From Thermorudis peleae (lineage in GTDB: Bacteria > Chloroflexota > Chloroflexia > Thermomicrobiales > Thermomicrobiaceae): a stretch of 64,000 bases of DNA. The stretch's first letter is position 1. Every line of letters starts with the position of its first letter. Below the pieces are notes generated by a model that saw only the letters and a program-made list of their open reading frames with translations, searched no databases and was not told the DNA's origin. This document shows positions 46,187 to 54,690 of this stretch, one piece after another. The DNA lies in assembly GCF_000744775.1 (NCBI RefSeq), contig NZ_JQMP01000004.1, positions 496,001-560,000 on the forward strand. The letters are read 5' to 3'. A program made the position numbers and the translations under genes.

Positions 46187-47260
46187 CTAGGTCGTTGTTG
46201 TCCGAGCGGGCACCCGCCGTTGGTTGCTGCCAGCAAGCGCACGCTGGTACAAGTGCAACGCCTCAGCCACACGTCCTGCCCCACGCGCAACACAGGTGAG
46301 CGGATCGTCTGCCAGATACACAGGCATTCGTAGTTCAGCTTGAAGTCGTTTATCGAGGCCAAGCAGCAAGGCACCACCACCAGCCAAGACGATGCCACGT
46401 TCCATAATGTCGGCGATCAATTCTGGTGGCGTTTCTTCAACGCATGTCTTCACAGCTTCAACGATCTGATTAACTGGCCCAGCAATCGCCTCACGAAGCT
46501 CAACACTGCTGACCTCAACTGACTTCGGCAAACCGGTAATCAGATCGCGCCCCCGCAGTACAACCCGGCGCTCTTCTTCAAGCGGATAGGCTGAGCCGGC
46601 AGCAATTTTTGCATTCTCGGCTGTTCGCTCACCGATGATCAGATCATGGTCCCGACGTGCATACTGCATGATCGCCTCATCGATCTCATCACCAGCGACA
46701 CGGAGTGAGCGATTCACGACGATGCCACCAAGCGAGATTACGGCGACTTCCGTTGTGCCGCCACCAATGTCAACGATCATGCTGCCGACAGGCTCGTTGA
46801 TTGGCAAGCCCGCACCAATCGCCGCGGCCATGGGCTCTTCAATCGTATAGGCCTCGCGCGCGCCAGCACTGAGCGCTGCATCCTTCGCCGCACGCTTCTC
46901 AACTTCGGTGACGCCACTTGGAACACCAATGACAACGCGCGGATGAGGAGTGATGAGCTGTTGGGCGTGAACCTTGCGAATGAAGTAGTGCAGCATCATC
47001 TCAACAATGTCAAAGTCGGCAATAACACCATCCTTGAGTGGACGAACAGCGACGATCGTCTCTGGCGTCTTGCCGACCATAGCCTTGGCTTCCACACCAA
47101 CAGCCAAGGCACGCCGCGTCCGCTTATCGACAGCGACGACTGACGGCTCGGAAATAACAATCCCTTTGCCGCGAACGTAGACAAGCGTATTGGCTGTACC
47201 GAGGTCGATGCCCAGATCCCGGCTAAACAATCCAAAGAGTGCACTGAGCGGGCGGATCAT
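46187..47260 (-). CDS. mreB: Rod shape-determining actin homologue MreB
   Basis: A 357-residue actin-fold ATPase. It has LGIDLGTANTLVYVRGKG, PLKDGVIADFDIVEMMLHYFI, VIGVPSGVTEVEKRA, the adenosine-binding MIVDIGGGTTEVAVISLGG and GIVLAGGGALLLGLDKRL. It positions lateral wall synthesis; presence of mreB, mreC, mreD and PBP2 genes in the window suggests rod or elongated cells. The ATG follows GAGGGAGC. A good promoter candidate lies 156-184 bases upstream. Confidence 0.97.
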   Translation of the reverse strand: MIRPLSALFGLFSRDLGIDLGTANTLVYVRGKGIVISEPSVVAVDKRTRRALAVGVEAKAMVGKTPETIVAVRPLKDGVIADFDIVEMMLHYFIRKVHAQQLITPHPRVVIGVPSGVTEVEKRAAKDAALSAGAREAYTIEEPMAAAIGAGLPINEPVGSMIVDIGGGTTEVAVISLGGIVVNRSLRVAGDEIDEAIMQYARRDHDLIIGERTAENAKIAAGSAYPLEEERRVVLRGRDLITGLPKSVEVSSVELREAIAGPVNQIVEAVKTCVEETPPELIADIMERGIVLAGGGALLLGLDKRLQAELRMPVYLADDPLTCVARGAGRVAEALHLYQRALAGSNQRRVPARTTTT

Positions 47261-47627
47261 GCTCCCTCGCCCCTCCCTTGGTTACGCAGGCCGGGCCACT
47301 CACCGTGATTCCTTCCTGACGCGCCTGACGCGCCATACCGCGTTCGGCCATTCCCCAGCACGTTTCCACCGCGTACACTTGCCCGTGGTTGAGCGCCCGG
47401 CGCGCCCACGCCTCGACTTTACCGGAAAATGCCGCGTCCTGCAACACTGCTACTACGGGCTTGAGCAGGATACTCGACAGAGGATGAGCATTTGTGGAAA
47501 CTTTTCAGTGCATGCTTTATCGATGCTGAAACATTCCCACACAAGCTCGCTCTCTTCATTACGTCCTGCGGCTCTATTGGGTGTGGGCAGAGTAATAGAC
47601 ACCATACCAGAATGCGGGAGCAGAGTC
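47261..47627. other. Intergenic region between divergent mreB and lipid kinase genes
   Basis: The 367 bases hold the mreB promoter candidate (47416-47444) and no convincing gene. Reading frames through it into the kinase gene from 47190 lack ribosome sites and resemble no protein. An imperfect dyad with TTTCAG (47503-47508) and CTGAAA (47526-47531) lies in its middle, flanked by TTGTGG and CCACACAAG, and may be a regulator site. No clear promoter for the kinase gene was found. Confidence 0.5.
47416..47444 (-). promoter_or_regulatory. Promoter candidate for the mreB-mreC-murT-gatD transcript
   Basis: On the minus strand, -35 TTGCAG (47439-47444) and -10 TAAAGT (47416-47421) are spaced by exactly 17 bases. 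Transcription would begin near 47409, giving a leader of about 150 bases before mreB. The -35 hexamer equals that of the trxA candidate. Confidence 0.5.
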
Positions 47628-48644
47628 GTGTCACAATCATTGCCTGAGCAACTGCAGCACCAGCGTGCCCACCTCTCTGACGTCGTGGAACAGACCATCT
47701 ATGCCATTATCAACCCTGCAGCCGGGAGTGGACGGGCAGGGCGGACCTGGCCACGCCTACGACACGAACTCACAGCACTTGGGTTCACTGTTCATGACGT
47801 ACTGACCGAAGCCCCGGGCCAGGCAATTCGATTAGCGGAACAACTCGTCACTGCAGGAGCCCGTGAGCTCATTGTTGTCGGTGGCGACGGGACACTCAAC
47901 GAAGTCGTCAACGGGATTATTGATTTCCAAGGGCGACCGCGACGCCGTGATCTCGTTATTACCCCTGTGCCATGTGGTACGGGCCGAGACTTCGCCCGGC
48001 TTTTTGGAATTACGCGACCCGAGCAGCTTGCTTCATTGTTGCTCAACGGCGAGCGATGTCAGGTCGATGTTGGCGTACTCGACTTTCGCACACCTGATGG
48101 CAATCTTGCCCGTCGCTGCTTTGTCAATATGGCGGACATTGGGCTCGGCGCCGAGACAGCGGCCTGGGTCAGCACCTCAACAAAGCGGCTTGGCGGCTTC
48201 CTCAGCTACCTCATCGGAGCGGGCCGCACCATTCTCCGTCACCGAAGTCATCCATTGGAGTTGAGCGTCGATGGCGTGGTCGTCTATCGCGGGCCAGCGA
48301 TGATGGTTGCACTTGCCAACGGCCGTTTCCACGCTGGCGGCATGCGGCTCGCTCCGATGGCATCGGTCTCAGACGGCCGGCTCGAAGTCTTCGTTCTGCG
48401 CGACGTTCCGCGGCGCGAACTGCTCTTTCGTCTCTTACCCGCTGTCTACCGTGGACGTCACGTTGGGCACCCAGCAGTCCAGCATTGGCAGGGGCAAGTC
48501 GTCACAATTCACGCACACGTTCCGCTCCGCATCGAAATGGACGGTGAGCAGCCTGGCACAACCGATGTGACGGCTGGAGTCCTGCACCGAGTACTCACCG
48601 TACGCGTGCCACGCGGTAGCTGTCAACGAGAGCATCCCGTCTAA
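47628..48644 (+). CDS. Diacylglycerol kinase family lipid kinase (YegS/DgkB type)
   Basis: A 338-residue DAGK-catalytic-domain protein. It shows YAIINPAAGSGRAGRTWP, the nucleotide loop ELIVVGGDGTLNEVVNGI, ITPVPCGTGRDFARLFG, and in the C-terminal beta-sandwich FVNMADIGLGAET, MVALANGRFHAGGMRLAPMASVSDGRLEVFV and RIEMDGEQPG. It phosphorylates a lipid such as diacylglycerol or a related long-chain substrate. The frame is open from 47190 but crosses mreB; the GTG at 47628 with GGGAG seven bases upstream gives the family length. It is divergent from mreB. Confidence 0.92.
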   Translation: MSQSLPEQLQHQRAHLSDVVEQTIYAIINPAAGSGRAGRTWPRLRHELTALGFTVHDVLTEAPGQAIRLAEQLVTAGARELIVVGGDGTLNEVVNGIIDFQGRPRRRDLVITPVPCGTGRDFARLFGITRPEQLASLLLNGERCQVDVGVLDFRTPDGNLARRCFVNMADIGLGAETAAWVSTSTKRLGGFLSYLIGAGRTILRHRSHPLELSVDGVVVYRGPAMMVALANGRFHAGGMRLAPMASVSDGRLEVFVLRDVPRRELLFRLLPAVYRGRHVGHPAVQHWQGQVVTIHAHVPLRIEMDGEQPGTTDVTAGVLHRVLTVRVPRGSCQREHPV

Positions 48645-48931
48645 GGGACAAACTGCAGACGCAACGCTTCTGCCATTCCCTGCCACAAACATTATGTCTT
48701 CTCAAAAATCAAAGACTACGGTGGGGAATATGCATATGTTTCATCGAGTACCAGAGGGGCAATGTGGTTCTCTCATCGCAATGACCTTTCTCGCAATCTC
48801 ACTACGTGGGGAGAGTATACAGGCATCCCTATGCCGAACAGTTGGCACAATTGACCTCTGACTTGGCTATCTGCCACAATCAGAAGGGCTTGGCCGCTTG
48901 AGCGTCAAGCTCAGAGCGAAGAAGGACAGAG

Positions 48932-50101
48932 GTGGTGATAAGAAGCATGAGTGGCGGAGTTTCAGCGCAGCTCATTGCGTTGAATTTTATTGCGAAGGAT
49001 GAAGGTCCAGGAACGTTTACGATTATTGGCGAGCAAAGTACGCCACACCTGCGCTGGTTCGCTGAAGGGCTGCGAAATGCATTAATCCGCCAGGGGCATG
49101 AATACACTGAGCAACCGATTCCTGACATTCGGCTGGTTCTTAATGTCTTCCCACATGACAAACCAAAGCCATATCGCCGGAAGGCACAGGCGACCTTTGT
49201 CGTTGGCATTACCGAGTTTGCCCAGCGACCAGCTGATATTCTCGTCGCAGGCTATCCGTACCTTCTGTATTCGTTAGCGAACCTTGTTATTCTCCTTGTT
49301 CCAACTGCAGACGGTCAGAGTGTTGAAGCCCGGTTCATTACGCTTGAACGCGGCAACTACGGCATTCCATATGTCCCAGGACAGGATGAGCAATTCTTCG
49401 AGGCGATTTACCAGCGGCTTTATCCGCTCGCCTCTTCGCACCTTGTGATCAACAATGTTTTCAAGACTGACCTTGAACCAGAGTTGTGGAATGGCGATGA
49501 AATTACTGCGCAGATTACGCGCGCTGGCAAGCGCCTCGACGCGATGAACCTCCTCCCAGCTCCCTTCCCAGTCGAGGAGTTTCTCAGCGAGAAAGAGTTG
49601 CGACACGTCCGGCGATTGTATGGCATTGGTGGGCTAAGCTACGGCAACCTGAGTGCTCGCAAAGACCGAACACGTTTCTGGATGAGTGCCAGCGGCGTTG
49701 ATAAGTCCAAGCTAGAAGTAGTCGGGCAAGACATCTTGATGGTTTCAGGTTTCGACCCCACGATCCCAGCGATTATCTTAAGCGTCCCGCCGAACATCAA
49801 ACCGCGTCGCGTTTCCGTTGATGCCATCGAGCATTGGATGATCTACCAGCAGCACCCAGAGATTGGTGCCATTATGCATGTCCATGCTTGGATGGACGGG
49901 ATTCGCTCGACAGAGATTAACTATCCATGCGGGACACTCGAATTGGCTCAGGCTGTCTCGAACCTGCTCGCGCAGGAGCCCGATCCTGGCCATGCGGTGA
50001 TCGGCCTGAAGAATCACGGGGTTACGATCACGGGCGAGAGCTTAGATGAGATCTTTGAACGCGTGGGCGATAAGATTATCCCACAAGTACCGATGACGTA
50101 A
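48932..50101 (+). CDS. Class II aldolase/adducin domain protein with an unrecognised N-terminal domain
   Basis: A 389-residue protein. The C-terminal 190 residues are a class II aldolase domain: GIGGLSYGNLSARKDRTRFW, SASGVDKSKLE, the zinc ligands in AIMHVHAW (HxH) and LKNHGVTITGESLDEIFER. The N-terminal 195 residues (from about ALNFIAKDEGPGTFTIIGEQSTPHLRWFAEGLRNAL-like start to FPVEEFLSEKELR) are mixed alpha/beta and match no family I know. Ordinary class II aldolases have only about 200-220 residues in total. Adducin-type proteins act as aldolases, epimerases or dehydratases on sugar phosphates; which applies here is open. Start choice is uncertain between GTG 48932 (AAGGA upstream) and ATG 48947. 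No operon partner is evident; 287 bases separate it from the lipid kinase gene and hold no clear gene. Confidence 0.85.
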   Translation: MVIRSMSGGVSAQLIALNFIAKDEGPGTFTIIGEQSTPHLRWFAEGLRNALIRQGHEYTEQPIPDIRLVLNVFPHDKPKPYRRKAQATFVVGITEFAQRPADILVAGYPYLLYSLANLVILLVPTADGQSVEARFITLERGNYGIPYVPGQDEQFFEAIYQRLYPLASSHLVINNVFKTDLEPELWNGDEITAQITRAGKRLDAMNLLPAPFPVEEFLSEKELRHVRRLYGIGGLSYGNLSARKDRTRFWMSASGVDKSKLEVVGQDILMVSGFDPTIPAIILSVPPNIKPRRVSVDAIEHWMIYQQHPEIGAIMHVHAWMDGIRSTEINYPCGTLELAQAVSNLLAQEPDPGHAVIGLKNHGVTITGESLDEIFERVGDKIIPQVPMT

Positions 50102-50106
50102 TCGTG

Positions 50107-50143
50107 CAGCGGCTGCCAGCTGCTTAGGCGCCGGCAGCCGCTG
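50107..50143. terminator. Hairpin between convergent aldolase and dehydrogenase genes
   Basis: CAGCGGCTGCC (50107-50117) pairs perfectly over 11 bases with GGCAGCCGCTG (50133-50143), with a 15-base loop. It starts five bases after the aldolase-type gene stop and reaches into the last codons of the convergent dehydrogenase gene. The strong GC stem fits a shared terminator, but neither side has a U tract. Confidence 0.55.
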
Positions 50144-51368
50144 GGTCAAAGGCAAATACCGCTTTGATGACGCCCGCACTGCCCTTTTGCGTGACAGTCG
50201 CAAGGGCAGTGCGATAGTTTTTCAGATCAAATCGGTGCGTGACGAGCGATCCAAGCTCAACCTTGCGCTCGGCCATCAACTTCAGGGCAAGCTCCATCGT
50301 ATGCCCGCGCCAGTTTCCGACCTGCTCATGGGCATATGCCATCTCGCCGCAAACGTGCAACTCATGTAGCCAAACCGGTGTCCAATCGACGCCATGCGGC
50401 GTTGAAGCCAAACCAACTAAGACGACAGTGCCACCAGCACGCGTGAGCCGGAATGCGTCATCAACGGTGCGGCTTGATCCGACGCAATCGAAGACGAGAT
50501 CAGCACCACCTTGTACGAGCGGTCGGCCGATGAGCGGATGGAGGATGGCTGCACCAGTAAGACGAGCAACCTGCCGATAAAGATCATCAGGATCACGAGC
50601 GCGGAGCACAATATCCGCCCCTAAACGCTCCGCTTCCTTCGCCTGGAACGGATACCGTGCCGTAATGAGGATGCGCGCCTTCGATCCCAACGCTCGGAGC
50701 GCGGCAACCGTGAGCAAGCCAATGATGCCTGCACCAAGGACGAGCACTGTTGCCGTATCGTCTGGCCAATGGCGCAAGACAGCATGCAACGCCACGGCAA
50801 ACGGCTCGGCCAATACCGCTTCTTCATCTGAAAGGACATCAGGCACAGGCAGCACTTGCGATTGGTGCGCGACAAAGAGCGGGCTCCAACTCCCACCAGT
50901 GTCACGGCAAAAGCCGATCATCGTTCCAGCGGAAATCGCTCCCTCGTGGAACCGCAGGCAGAGATTGGTTTCACCGCGCGCACAGTTCGGGCAACGGTCA
51001 CTGAAGCCGCGAGGCTCACAGCTCAACACCGGATTCACAACGACGCGCTGCCCTGGACGCACCGCCGTCACGCTTGCCCCGCATTCGGTCACGATGCCAA
51101 CGTTCTCGTGCCCCAGGGTAAATGGCAGCGAGGTAATGGCCGACATAACCGGGCTTTGATGGAGCATGATCGTACCAAGATCACTGCCGCAGATGCCGCC
51201 GTAACGGGTTGCAATCCGTACCCAAGAGGAAGCAGGCAACGATGGCGGGGGGACATCGCGAAGTTGCAGGCACGACCACGACGCCCAGTATGCTCGGCGT
51301 CGAATGCGTCCAAGGACTTTTGTCAGTCCGTAACGCGGCAGACTGTCCGTAAACTGTAACGCAAGCAT
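50124..51368 (-). CDS. Zinc-dependent medium-chain alcohol dehydrogenase family protein
   Basis: A 414-residue MDR oxidoreductase. The catalytic zinc region shows GGICGSDLGTI and TLGHENVGIVTE; the structural zinc loop has Cys residues in CPNCARGETNLC but is preceded by an unusual insertion (NPVLSCEPRGFSDR). The NAD(P)-binding Rossmann motif is VLVLGAGIIGLLTVAALRALG. It oxidises or reduces an alcohol, polyol or aldehyde; substrate unknown. An N-terminal part of about 45 residues before the first catalytic segment is longer than usual. It lies three bases after the D-aminoacylase-like gene, so both are probably co-transcribed. Confidence 0.88.
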   Translation of the reverse strand: MLALQFTDSLPRYGLTKVLGRIRRRAYWASWSCLQLRDVPPPSLPASSWVRIATRYGGICGSDLGTIMLHQSPVMSAITSLPFTLGHENVGIVTECGASVTAVRPGQRVVVNPVLSCEPRGFSDRCPNCARGETNLCLRFHEGAISAGTMIGFCRDTGGSWSPLFVAHQSQVLPVPDVLSDEEAVLAEPFAVALHAVLRHWPDDTATVLVLGAGIIGLLTVAALRALGSKARILITARYPFQAKEAERLGADIVLRARDPDDLYRQVARLTGAAILHPLIGRPLVQGGADLVFDCVGSSRTVDDAFRLTRAGGTVVLVGLASTPHGVDWTPVWLHELHVCGEMAYAHEQVGNWRGHTMELALKLMAERKVELGSLVTHRFDLKNYRTALATVTQKGSAGVIKAVFAFDPAAAGA

Positions 51369-51371
51369 CCG

Positions 51372-53000
51372 CTACCGCGCTCCCGCACCACGCACCACGC
51401 GCCCAGGCAAAGCCCCGGCGTGGCGTCCGTCAGCGACCACGCGCACGCCATTGATCCAGACGTCACGAATACCGACAGACAATTGATGCGGGTCGGTGAA
51501 GGTCGCCCGGTCAGCAACTTGCTGCGGATCAAAAACCACGACGTCAGCAAAAAATCCTGGGCGAATTTGCCCACGATCGCGAAGGCCAAGGCGGTCAGCG
51601 ACAGCGCTACTCATCTTTCTCACAGCATCCTCGAGCGTGAGCACCCGTTCCTCACGGACGTAATATCCCAAGACTCGAGTATACGTACCATACGCGCGCG
51701 GATGGACAGGGCCATGCTCGGCCGCCCAGGCCGGATCGAGTCCACCAGCATCGGTCGAGATCTTGATCCATGGCTGCTGAAGTTGGAGGCGAATATTTTG
51801 CTCGTCCATCATAAAGTAGACCGTTGGAATATTTCGGCCCTCGATCGCAAGCAAATCGAGCGCGGCATCGAGCCAGTCCTGTCCCCGCATCGCTGCAATC
51901 TCTGCAAGGCGCTTGCCGACATAGGGACGCAGGCTTGGGTGTTCCATACCAACTGGCATGACCCCTTCAGGGCCAGCGAGATCAGCAAGCGGCTCCCAAT
52001 CACCAGACACGTGCAGGGTCGCAGCTCGAATCTCGGCGCGGAATGCTGGATCGTTAAGGCGTGTATAGAAATCTGGAAGAGCGGTGTAGCGCGGCGGCAG
52101 GACCGAAGCAAGACCAGTTCCGGCGGCCTGATAGGGATACATATCAGCGGTAACATCAAGTCCCGCAGCGCGCGCCGCTTCAATGCGGGCGATCGCTTCA
52201 GGCGCTTTTGCCCAGTTGCGTCGTCCAGCTGCTTTGAGGTGATAAATTTCGACTGGCAGGCCCGCTTCGCGGCCAATCCGGAACGCTTCGTCCAATGCAG
52301 GGAAGAGCTGGTCTGCTTCAGATCGCAAGTGGGTAATGTAGAGCCCTCCATAGCGGGCAACGACGCGACAGAGATAGATGATCTCCTCAGTCGTCGCAAA
52401 GACATCGGGCGGATAAATCAGTGCATACGCAACGCCAAACGCCCCGTCCTCCATTGCCTCGGCAACAACGCGTTGCATCAGAGTGAGCTCATCCGGCGTT
52501 GCAGGAGTAGGATCAAAGCCCTTGGCATATTGCCGCACTGTCCCACCAGCAATGAACGACCCAATATTCGGCGAAACACCATGACGGGCAAGTGCATCAA
52601 GCCAATCGCCAAACCGACGCCAGTTTCTCGCTTCTTCCTGCCAGCCTGTCAGGCGACGCGCAAAGCCGCTTATGGGAATTGGTTCAGCGATACGTCCCCC
52701 AAAGGGAGCTGGCGTCCAGCCTTCTCCCATGATCTCAGTCGTGACACCCTGAAGCACTTTTGAGAGAGATCGGCCATCGATCATCAACGGAACGATTGAA
52801 TGGCTCTGAATATCAATAAATCCGGGACAAACAACCATCCCGCTCGCGTCAACGACTGCCTCGGCATACGCTGAGGGAAACTGGCCCGGCGGCACAACTG
52901 CCGCAATCCGATCTCCATCAAGCAGGACATCCGCGTAAAACCAAGGGTTTCCCGTTCCGTCAACAACCCGCCCGTTTTGAATGAGGGTCTGGACAGCCAT
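51372..53000 (-). CDS. D-aminoacylase-like amidohydrolase
   Basis: A 542-residue amidohydrolase-superfamily protein, N-acyl-D-amino-acid deacylase branch. Segments include LIQNGRVVDGTGNPWFYADV, VVCPGFIDIQSHS, GVTTEIMGEGWTPAP, LYITHLRSEA, EIYHLKAAGRRNW and IKISTDAGG. The His in ITHLRSE, the His in YHLKAAG and the late Asp match metal and catalytic residues of D-aminoacylases. Two usual ligands differ: the first His of the HxH motif is Gln65 and the usual Cys is Glu89. It may hydrolyse N-acyl-D-amino acids or a related cyclic amide. The ATG at 53000 is preferred to a TTG at 53027; no strong ribosome site is seen. Neighbouring SBP and dehydrogenase genes suggest a catabolic unit. Confidence 0.88.
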   Translation of the reverse strand: MAVQTLIQNGRVVDGTGNPWFYADVLLDGDRIAAVVPPGQFPSAYAEAVVDASGMVVCPGFIDIQSHSIVPLMIDGRSLSKVLQGVTTEIMGEGWTPAPFGGRIAEPIPISGFARRLTGWQEEARNWRRFGDWLDALARHGVSPNIGSFIAGGTVRQYAKGFDPTPATPDELTLMQRVVAEAMEDGAFGVAYALIYPPDVFATTEEIIYLCRVVARYGGLYITHLRSEADQLFPALDEAFRIGREAGLPVEIYHLKAAGRRNWAKAPEAIARIEAARAAGLDVTADMYPYQAAGTGLASVLPPRYTALPDFYTRLNDPAFRAEIRAATLHVSGDWEPLADLAGPEGVMPVGMEHPSLRPYVGKRLAEIAAMRGQDWLDAALDLLAIEGRNIPTVYFMMDEQNIRLQLQQPWIKISTDAGGLDPAWAAEHGPVHPRAYGTYTRVLGYYVREERVLTLEDAVRKMSSAVADRLGLRDRGQIRPGFFADVVVFDPQQVADRATFTDPHQLSVGIRDVWINGVRVVADGRHAGALPGRVVRGAGAR

Positions 53001-53077
53001 TGGTACGCAGGTAACCTTCCACTCCAACCCACTGAACGCCTCTGCGCATCATACCGCGATGAGGCTGCATTGTGCTG

Positions 53078-54592
53078 CTAGAGTATCCGAATGCGCTGAA
53101 CTGTATCGCCTTCACGTTGCTTTAACTGGGCAATGATCGACGAGGCGGCTTCAGTCAGTTGTTGGCCAAGAGCGGGAAACACACTCACTGGGTCTTCCCG
53201 CTGTGTCAAGACCCGCTCTAACCCGCGACCAATGATGTCAAACCCATTCGGTATCCATTCTCGTGCTGGATCACATTGGCGCGCTTGGGGTAATTGCTCT
53301 ACGGCCGTCCGGAAGTTTGGTCGCTGCTGGTAAAACTGTGTCATTAGTGTTCCTTCAACAGCCGAACGACGCACTGGCATGTATCCGGTATTCTGCGACC
53401 AAAATGCTGTGATTTCTGGTGAGGTTGCAAAGGCTATGTAGCGAAAGGCAGCCTGCTGGACTTCGACAGGCTTCCCTTTGAGAATGGCAAGGCCTGATCC
53501 ACCGGTACAACAACCGAAGCCCGCAGGCCCTTTCGGGAGCTTGGCCGTTCCAACGGGGAACGGGGCATTGCGTTCATAGTTTGCAAGGTTCGCTGTCGTC
53601 TGCATGACAGCCGCAGTTCCACCATTGAGAAACGCTGCATCAATATCCCCCGAGGGTATCGCCCATCCTTCGCTGAGCGGACGCAAGAGGAACGACTGTC
53701 CTGCTGCAATCGCAGGAGCCTCCTGAATGTGAATGCCGAGCGCCTCATCCGAGTAACGTCCACCCCATTGCCAGACGATTGGCTGGAAGAGCCAGGAGAT
53801 AAGCGAAGTGAGATTGCCAGGGGTATTCCCGGCTCCTGTTGGCATGGCAAATGCAGAGCGACTCACATTGCCCCCGCGTTGCTGAACGAGCTTCGGTGCC
53901 CACTGAGCAAACTCCTCCCATGTTTCTGGACCGCGGTCTGGCAATCCTGCTTCCTGCCATGCCGTCTTGTTGTAATAGAAGATCGGCGTGGAGCGCGCAA
54001 ACGGTACCCAATAGACTTCGCCATGACGAGTTCCTTCATTCAAGAGCGGGCCAACATAGTCCTGTAAATCGATTCCGGCTTGAGCAAAGAATGAGGAAAG
54101 TGGTTGCAAGACATCGTTGAGATAAAAACGGAACCACCAGTTATCTGCTAACAACACGAGGTCGGGTGTTTGCTTTGCCGCGATCGCCTGAAGCAGCTTC
54201 TGCCCCGTATCATCGTAGCTGCCCTGAAATTGATAGACCACTTCAACATCCGATTGCGCAGCGTGAAAGCGCTGCACTATTTCCTGTACGAGCTTTCCAC
54301 GCTCACCACCAAATGCATCCCAGTAGACGACGGTAACTTTTGAGCCATGCTGGGTAATGGTGGCCGGCATTCCGAGCGTAACAGTGGCCGCTGGGGCCGC
54401 CGTCATGGCTTGGCTATTCAGTCCTGATGAAGAAACAGGCTTTGATGGTGTCATCGCTGTACTGTGACAGGCAGTGAGTAGAGCTGTCGTTCCTTGAGCA
54501 GCTATCAGCCCGAGAAGCTGGCGACGCGACATGCGCGCACAGTGGCACCAACGAGGAAATGTGTCTTCGCGTTTCAGTACCTGATCGGCCAT
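53078..54592 (-). CDS. ABC transporter substrate-binding lipoprotein (sugar/glycerol-phosphate type)
   Basis: A 504-residue family 1 extracellular solute-binding protein. The N-terminus carries a Tat-like signal RMSRRQLLGLIAAQG and lipobox LLTAC (Cys42). The mature part has KVTVVYWDAFGGERGKLVQEIVQRFH, KQTPDLVLLADNWWFRFY, WVPFARSTPIFYYNKTAWQEAGLP, and GCCTGGSGLAIL, all like UgpB/MalE-type proteins that bind glycerol-phosphate or oligosaccharides. A 20-residue basic extension precedes the twin-arginine motif. No permease or ATPase genes are in the window, so it would share those from elsewhere. GGGGGAGCA precedes the ATG. Confidence 0.9.
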   Translation of the reverse strand: MADQVLKREDTFPRWCHCARMSRRQLLGLIAAQGTTALLTACHSTAMTPSKPVSSSGLNSQAMTAAPAATVTLGMPATITQHGSKVTVVYWDAFGGERGKLVQEIVQRFHAAQSDVEVVYQFQGSYDDTGQKLLQAIAAKQTPDLVLLADNWWFRFYLNDVLQPLSSFFAQAGIDLQDYVGPLLNEGTRHGEVYWVPFARSTPIFYYNKTAWQEAGLPDRGPETWEEFAQWAPKLVQQRGGNVSRSAFAMPTGAGNTPGNLTSLISWLFQPIVWQWGGRYSDEALGIHIQEAPAIAAGQSFLLRPLSEGWAIPSGDIDAAFLNGGTAAVMQTTANLANYERNAPFPVGTAKLPKGPAGFGCCTGGSGLAILKGKPVEVQQAAFRYIAFATSPEITAFWSQNTGYMPVRRSAVEGTLMTQFYQQRPNFRTAVEQLPQARQCDPAREWIPNGFDIIGRGLERVLTQREDPVSVFPALGQQLTEAASSIIAQLKQREGDTVQRIRIL

Positions 54593-54690
54593 TGCTCCCC
54601 CTTTCCTCAGCGAGGAGCCTAATCAAGGGAGAGCAACGCAGTATTGCAGACGTGTAAAAGCATGGTCGGACTTCTTGGAACCAGTGTTAC

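Noticed and set aside
47190-47627. An N-terminal extension of the lipid kinase through the intergenic region into mreB
   Set aside because: It would overlap mreB on the opposite strand and contains no recognisable domain; the GTG at 47628 gives the family length and has a ribosome site.
51420-52763. A 447-codon plus-strand open frame antisense to the D-aminoacylase-like gene
   Set aside because: It encodes low-similarity sequence with no domain, lacks a ribosome site, and mirrors a well supported minus-strand enzyme; long antisense frames are common in GC-rich coding DNA.
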